Origin: Melastoma dodecandrum
Lineage: Eukaryota; Streptophyta; Magnoliopsida; Myrtales; Melastomataceae
DNA length: 64,000 nucleotides
Direction of reading: 5' to 3'
NCBI GenBank assembly: GCA_029817715.1
Contig: JARUPY010000190.1
Span: 1,426,001-1,490,000 of the forward strand
In this document: in pieces, positions 57,017 to 64,000 of the stretch
How the letters are laid out: every line of letters begins with the position of its first letter
How positions within the stretch are numbered: position 1 is the stretch's first letter
Program-made: the position numbers and the translations under genes
Notes under the pieces: generated by a model
Told to the model about the DNA's origin: nothing
The model's database searches: none
What the model saw: only the letters and a program-made list of their open reading frames with translations

Positions 57017-58478
57017 CCAATCTCTTGGAACAAGATCTACATCTCAATGTTCATGTCGACGCGTAAATCTTAGTGCTCTCCTTCATTGCTCCTTGCTTTG
57101 CGTGTCCACCCCGAGTTGGTACTTCAATGCCCGCCTTATCATTTGATCGACTCCAAGTAAGTCCTTCTTCGTTCTATTTTATGGTATAGATAAAATTGAA
57201 ATACACAAGATAAATATATTTCAAGATTAAAAAAAACTCTCGCATGTGGCGGTTCAACGACTACATTTACAGAATTGTTGGTGGCTCGTTAGCCATTAGG
57301 AATAAGATTTACTCCTGACGTGGCCGCCAAGAACTTGTTTGTACAAAAACATGTCGGGAATATTTGGCCACGAACACTGATCATGGTTGTCAAACTTTTG
57401 TAAAACAAAAGTAAAAATGACAACGAAGACATTAACAAGTAAAAAACATAAAAGAACAAAAAAGAAAAAATAAAATGAAAATTATAAATATTGTAAAGAA
57501 AAGTATAAAAGAAAATAAAAATAAAGTGAAGAATATAGATTTAAAAAAAGGAAAAGGAAAAGAACCAAATCTTGACATTTTTTTGAAAGTTGACAAAATT
57601 GGTAATGTACGGGTAAATACTCAAACAAGCATCAAATGAAAAACATAATCATGTGATATTTATGGTTGATCTCAGACGGCAAATTAATTTACTATCAATG
57701 CCCAAAAAAAGGCATTCTTTTATGCTAAATCAAACCAAATAAATTGTCCGTTTGTTTTAAACGATTTTATTAAGCGGGTCCAACGCCCATAAAAACACCG
57801 ATAAAAGTCCGGCCAACTCTTGGATCGGGTCCAACGCCCGTAAAGGTTTTTCCGACTTAAACCAGTTTTTAAACTTAAGTCGGTGGCGACTCCGTATAGT
57901 TTACCTAGGTTAAACAACAACAACATTTTTTTACGGAGCCATTAACGGCGACACGAGTCGCTCACCGAGTCTTCCCGAGTCACCAGGTTATGTCTAGTAA
58001 CTCGAAGAGCTATTTTTTAAACCCAATTCGAATCATCGATAGGCATCCCTACCTTACCAAGATGAGCATTGCTCTATCTCGGGACGTCACTTTTGGTGGT
58101 GGTGGCTTAATATTGATTTTTTGGAATGTTGTGATGACTTTGGTTAAGAGCGAGCAGTCTAGTTGTGTAAACGACGTCCTTGTAATACCCAAACGGGGAG
58201 ATGATGTCCTAAGTGGAAATAGTCGGAACTTCTTAATTAATATTTCATTAAGAAAACCATTCAAGTGTCTTTTGGTAGCCGACCCTCCCTTTGTTCACCA
58301 TTCTCCCCCTCTTCCCCAATCCATAAAGGATTAGATTAAACTTGTGAAGGCATGGCGAGAAAGAGCTTGGGTGCCCACATATGGAGCATCAAAGTTAGAT
58401 TTCCTACTCTTCTCAACCACAACGACTCATAAGGCATTCCATGATGAGATTTCGACCAGGTTTCGAGAAGGGGAACCT
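57017..58478. repeat. LTR-type repeat, copy at 57-58 kb
   Basis: 57021-58300 matches 62050-63075 in order, and 39050-39800 in part. It contains the GGTGGCGACTCCG block near 57885. It is continuous with 60733 onward once the solo LTR is removed. Confidence 0.8.
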
Positions 58479-60732
58479 TGAAAGGATCTAATCCATTTGA
58501 TTTAGGCAAAAACATTACTTTTACATTGATTAGCAAAAGAATTGTTACATGTACGCGAGTTATACGCTCAAACTATTCAAAATCTTGTTAATGTCTCATC
58601 TTGCAAGAAGCGCAGCCCAAAACACACTTCTACTACCTGCAAGAAACTAGAATTTATTTTATTTTAACCCCCACAAACAACCACAATGAACCATACGTTC
58701 CATACAAAAATATCTAAGAACCGTTTTTTCCCTTTTTAAGAGGCATCATACACTCTGACCTTAAACCAATTCGGTTTTCATCTTATCCCAACAATTTCCA
58801 ATTGTTCCTACCATTTCCCACACTTTAATTAAGGTAGAAAAACACCATAAAAATCTCAGATTCAAACTCCAAACGTATAGTCCCAATACTTATCACCTTT
58901 CCACACTTGTTTCCACCAAAAACTGTACCTTCTGGTCTCATTACGAAGCCTATTCGGCTTTGACATTCTCTCATCTAATTTAACTTGTTTCTACCACATT
59001 CCTACCCCTTTTCTAGGTAGGAATGTGGCCACAAATCTTCGTATTAAAACTCCCTTCATATAGTCCCTTATTCAGACTTGAGCACACTCATTTATCTTGC
59101 TTATTTCAACTGAATATTACGTCATTCAGTTTCACCTCCCATCCACCCCCGAGCATAACTTTTCCATGTTTTTCTAGCATGAGGGACAGCCTTTCTAGGC
59201 TTCCATTCTGACCTTACAACACCTCATCATTTCCAGCCCTTGGCCGATTTAATTTCCATGACCAAAGCCACGCGGTTCCGCTCTTTGAGCGCGAGGTGAA
59301 GCGCAGCCACCACGGGTTCGACGCTCCCCTATTCCATACCTTAACTTCATTCATTTCCAGCCCCTAAGGACCGTAATTCATTTCCCCTCCAGACTCGCCT
59401 CGAGCGTAGCCTTTCGGTAAGCCAACAACCACACACATACTATACTCAATATAGAGGGGTTCGGGTGGCTTCCTTTGACCTTAGGGGTTCGGCCACCCTC
59501 TAACCCTCTCCAAACACTTTCCAAACCACAGCCAATACAAATATAATATTCTCAACAGCACGCACCACAACTAAGCTTAAAAGCGGAGGTAGGTTGTAGG
59601 GGTTACCGTCCACTTGCTTCAACACACAACCGTGTGAGTTCTGCCCTTTGCCGGACCACTTCAGCCCGTGTAGGTAGCCTCCCCTTTGCCTTTAGCCGAA
59701 AGCCTTTCCCAAGCTCTCCTTTCCTTTCCCCCCAAAGTGTTTTTGGTGTGTATGTATGGATATCTCCCTAGGAGAAGACGAACTCTCCTCCTTTTAAGAG
59801 GAGTTCACCGCCTCAATCCCCTTCATAAGAAATCCCACATCCTCATCCATTAGTAGTTAAGGTCCAAATTACCATCATTCTAATTTGGACTCCTATAACA
59901 TTATTATATTAATATATTTAGTTAACTACTCAACATGATCCAATGGCCATATTTTATTCTTGTAAGTCTTTGTCTATGGTACGACTGTCCATCGTCCCTT
60001 GGGTGACATGGGTATGCTCATTCATCGCTTAGCTCAGGGGTCGCCCATCTATCGCTCACGGTTCGCCCTCCAAGCGATGCGCACACTCACCTGTCACCCG
60101 TTGGGGCAATGCGACTACACTCGCCCAGTGCTAAGCCGTCGCCCGTTGGGCAATGTGAGGGTCGGTCCTAATTTATTCAGCTTCTTCGAAGCTCTTGGCT
60201 TAGCCGACTAATCATTATTCAGTCATTGATGATGTTAAGTCGCACCTCCTTAAGTCGCACATGCTGAATCGCAATCATTGCTCAGTCGCTGATGATGTCA
60301 AGTCGCACCTCCTTAAGTCGCGTCGACTTGCACCTCTTTGCGTCGCGTCGACTTGCATCTCGCGTCGACTTGCACCTCCTTACATCGCGTTCGTAGTTTA
60401 TGTCAAGTCGCACCTCCTTAAGTCGCGTCGACTTACACGTCCTTGCGTCACGTCGACTTGTATCTCGCGTCGACTTACACGTCCTTGCGTCACGATTGTA
60501 GTTCAGTCGCAAGCGAGTAAAGTGACGTCTCACTTGCTGCGCGTCGACGGGGATAACCTGTCCTCACACTTGCCTGGGGTTGTCTATCCATCATTAAACC
60601 ATCACATGTCTAAACGTTCATACCCTTAGACATACATCATTTATACTCAAATCTACATAAGTCATTGTCATTCATCCTCAAACTCATCACATATACCTTA
60701 ATTTCGAGAGTGTAAAATTTCGGGTCATTACA
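58479..60732 (-). mobile_element. Solo LTR of the gypsy family, reverse orientation
   Basis: The reverse complement starts TGTAATGACCC and ends GGTTTTTGCC...CTTTCA-like, matching the 14820-17000 LTR along its length with more differences. Length 2254. The 5-bp target duplication AACCT flanks it (58474-58478 and 60733-60737). No internal region or second LTR, so it is the product of LTR-LTR recombination. Confidence 0.93.
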
Positions 60733-63700
60733 AACCTCCTCGACACTAAACGTAAAAATTACAACGAATACATTATTCTTGAGATACGCATATGTTTCAA
60801 AATCATGCGCCACGTTTTCCTCGTTTTGTGGCTAATTGAGGGACATGGGTATTCGTGTGTCTCCAGTCATGCTCGCGGCTTTCAATCTATTCTGGTTTTG
60901 ATAGTCATCTTACTCTCGTTTGAATATCTCTTTTGTCCTCGATATCCCCATGCTCGCTTGACTTTTTCGAAGTTCGCGTGCCTACGATCTCGTGCTCGTT
61001 CGACTTTTCTAGATTTGACTTGTTTATCTCGATCATGAACTTCTCGATATGACATCTTGACAATACTAGCTATTTCCCTAGTCTTAATATCTTCGTACTC
61101 GTTGGTCATGAGAACTACTCGCCCGCCATTCCATGCTCTCATGGACTCAGCTCTCTTGTTGCAATCCTAGGGTTTGAAGCCCTAAGCCCTTTTTACTTAG
61201 GTCCAACATTAATGAGTTTGGTAATACTGCATGATATGTGATTAATTAAAATAGTTTTAATATTAACTTTTTGTTCTCTCTTTTAGAATTTTTACTAATA
61301 CTTGTTTGTGTAGTAATTAAAACCAATTTAATCTAATATTTGTATTTTCACTTAAAACAATTATCGAAGCATTTTTAATGGGGTACCAACTAAACTTTTA
61401 TGGCATTCTTAAATTGTCCCATTTCATTTTGTAAATTCTGTTTGTGTAAAATTTCTATATATTCTTTCTAAAACGAATCTCTGTAGAAAATGAGGAACAA
61501 AAAAGATAAAGAAGAAGGAAAACAAACAAAGATTTTTCAAAATTGAAAAAGAAAACGCAGAAACATAAAATCACAGAAGTTAGAAGGAATAATTTGTCGG
61601 CAACTTACTTTCTAGACCTTCTTGCATAGGAGTTATTTTGAGAAAATAAAAACAAATAAAAAAGAACAAAGGGAAAAAGAAAAAAAGAGAAAAGCAAAAG
61701 CCAAAAGAAGAAAAAGAGAAAGGCAAAAGGAAAATATAAAACAGAAAAAATATTTAAAAAAGCAAAAACTAAAATAGTATTTTTATAAAAAAAAGGAAAA
61801 GGAAAAGAATCAAATCTTGACATTTTTTTGCTAAATCGACACAAGAACAAAAGGAAAGCATAATCACGTGATATCTAGGGTTGATCTACAGTAAATTATT
61901 TTACTATCAATGTCAAAAAAAAAGACTTTTCGTGTATTATGAAGCGATATGTACGAACATATGAAGTTAATCGTACATGAAATTCATCAATTGTATTAAA
62001 TAGTACAAAAGTGAATGAGATTACCCGTTCATGTAAGTTTAGTCATATCCCAATCTCTTGGAACAAGATCTACATCTCAATATTCATGTCGACCCGTAAA
62101 TGTTCATGCTCTCCTTCATTGCTCCTTTCTTTGCGTGTCCACCCTGAGTTGGTACTTCTAAGCTCCGGAATTAGATGATGTTAGTAATAGATAAAATTGA
62201 AATACACAAGATAAATATATTTCAAGGTTAAAAAAAACTCTGGCATATGGCGGTTCAACCATTACATTTACAGAATAGTTGGTGGCTCGTTAGCCATTAG
62301 GAACAAGATTTACTCCTGATGTGGCTGCCAAGAACTTGTTTGCACAAAAACATATCGAGAATATTTGGCTACGAAAAACAGTCGAACACTGATCATGGTT
62401 GTCAAACTTTTTGTAAGACAAACGCAAAAATGACAACGAATACATTAACTAGTAAAAAAATTAAAAGAACAAAAAAAGCAAAAATAAAATGAAAATTATA
62501 AATATTGTAAAGAAAAGTATAAAAGAAAATAAAAATAAAGTGAAGAATATAGATTTCAGAAAAGGAAAGGGAAAAGAACCAAAACTTGACATTTTTTAAA
62601 AGTTGACAAAATTGGTAATTGTACTAGTAAATACTCAAACAAGCATCAAATGAAAAACGTAATCACGTGATATTTAGGGTTGATCTCAGACGGTATATTA
62701 TTTTACCGTTAATACCCAAAAAATGGCATTCTTTTATGCTAAATCAAACCAAATAAATTGTCCGTTTGTTTTAAACGATTTTATTAAGCGTGTCCAACGC
62801 CAGTAAAAACATCGATACAAGTTCGGCCAACTCTCGGATCGGGTCCAACGCCCGTAAAGGTTTTTCCGACTTAAACCATTTTTTAAACTTAAGTCGGTGG
62901 CGACTCTGTATGATTTATCTAGGTTAAACAACAACAACCTTTTTCTACGGAGCCATTTTGGATGGGTAAAGTAACAACGTTATGTCCTAAGTGGAATTAG
63001 TCGGGACTTCTCAATTAATATTTGATTAAAATAATCATTAAAGTGTCTTTTGGTATCCGACCCTCCCTTTGTTCACCATTCTCCCCATTTTTTACCTTTT
63101 CAAAGTTTGTGTGCCTACCATCTCGTGCTCGTTCGACTTTTCTGGATTTGACTCGTTTATCATCGATCATGAACTTCTTGATATAACATCTTGACAATAC
63201 TAGCTATTTCCCTAGTCTTAATATCATCGTACTCGTTGAATATTTTTCAGAACTTCTTACTTGATATAGAATTCGAAAATTTAATTTGAATCGTGGTCGA
63301 ATATTTTAAATCCTGCGGAAACAGAAATAGCCAAACACGCATGACGATCTAAGCAATTTAGGCTAACAGCTAAGTTAATGAAGTCGCTCCCGATAATACA
63401 ACAAAATACACCTCTCGCAAATCTACTCAATCAACTTTGGGAAGTCTCCAAAAATTGCTTCATTTCAGGTAACTTTTTTTTTGCAATGTAAGCCAAATAT
63501 GTAGTTTAGAGATAAAAAGCACACTCCCGACCCTTGTTGGACACAAGCAACGAACCAACAAACATACACAGAGATTTATATGGAATTACAGTTGTTCCGT
63601 AATTTGCAGACTATGATTTCGAATTTTTAAATCCTCGAAATATAGTCTTTAAGTCGCGTTTTGAAACCGCGACTTGAGTACTATATTTCGGATATTTAAA

Positions 63701-63998
63701 AACTCGAAATCGTAGTTCGCTTTTAAACTTAAGTACATACCTTCAAACATCGACTCTCGAACCCCCCTCCCCCTCTTATACACATAACGTCGTATTTTTG
63801 TTTCCTAATAAACTTTATAGAGAAAAATAAAAAAGAAGAAAAAATAAAATTTGTTATCTGCTAGACCATGCTAGAGTTATTTTGAGAAAAGAAACACAAT
63901 ACAAATACAAACGGAAAAGAGAGAGGCAAAAAAGGAAAAGCAAAAGTAAAAGCAAAATATAAAACGAAAATAAAAAATACATAAAAAGGGGAAAAAAG
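60733..63998. repeat. LTR-type repeat tract to window end
   Basis: 62050-63075 repeats 57021-58300, 62590-63720 repeats 39050-40440, and 61610-61700 resembles 63880-63960. 60950-61095 shares a CTCGTGCTCGTTCGACTTTTCT segment with 39860 and 63120. It is probably several fragments of one LTR family in tandem. No gene seen. Confidence 0.7.
63611..63715. repeat. Second copy of the conserved hairpin
   Basis: Same arms and spacing as 40325-40429, with several compensated or neutral changes. Confidence 0.85.
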
Positions 63999-64000
63999 AA

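Noticed and set aside
1..63998. tRNA, rRNA or known miRNA genes
   Set aside because: None recognised by eye; a covariance-model search would be needed to exclude them.

Overview
The window is nuclear DNA of a flowering plant, very probably a eudicot. The evidence is GT-AG spliced genes with plant orthologues (a PIGW/GWT1 gene and a three-finger CCCH protein), a CC-NB-LRR resistance-gene cluster, plastid-targeted ClpP6 exon pieces, and plant Ty3/gypsy and Ty1/copia elements with LTRs. The species cannot be fixed from sequence alone. Most of the window is repeats. Only three protein genes look alive: the PIGW homologue (34463-38677, minus, 16 exons, intact), the single-exon NLR at 45714-48911 (plus, 1065 codons, intact), and a CCCH zinc-finger gene (1423-3305, minus, two exons, with a frame break in a microsatellite).

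Layout. 1-1290 is a piece of NLR-flank repeat joined to a truncated NLR fragment. 1423-3305 is the CCCH gene. 3310-8040 is repeat-rich and carries a 101-bp near-perfect palindrome and copies of one ClpP6 exon. 8467-12414 is an NLR copy broken by a 163-bp deletion. 12415-25548 is a TG...CA element with target duplication CCACT, probably a long solo LTR. A 9.3-kb Ty3/gypsy element sits inside it (14820-24121; two 2.2-kb LTRs, primer site, gag, pol, target duplication CCCCC). 25549-31345 resumes the NLR flank and then a 5'- and 3'-truncated copia element (A). 31346-34075 holds an LTR end, unrecognised sequence and a Tat/Ogre-like gag fragment. 34463-38677 is PIGW. 39050-43230 is LTR-type repeats plus a higher-order tandem repeat with a 138-bp unit. 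43294-44452 holds GDSL-lipase and TOM1-like (TOL) gene fragments lying side by side. 45278-49970 is the intact NLR with its flanks. 49973-57016 is copia B with a complete 3' LTR. 57017-63998 is LTR-type repeat, interrupted by a reverse-oriented solo LTR of the gypsy family (58479-60732, target duplication AACCT).

History. The block [NLR, 3' flank, defective copia] exists twice, at about 8.5-31.3 kb and 45.3-55.3 kb, and a third partial NLR lies at the left edge. The second block keeps the empty site of the 12415-25548 insertion. The order of events can therefore be read: block duplication, then insertion of the TG...CA element in copy 1, then the gypsy element inside that. Both copia copies share the same stops and frameshifts, which also fits block duplication of an already dead element. 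The NLR family is unusual because several NB-ARC signature motifs are altered in the same way in the copies where they are present.
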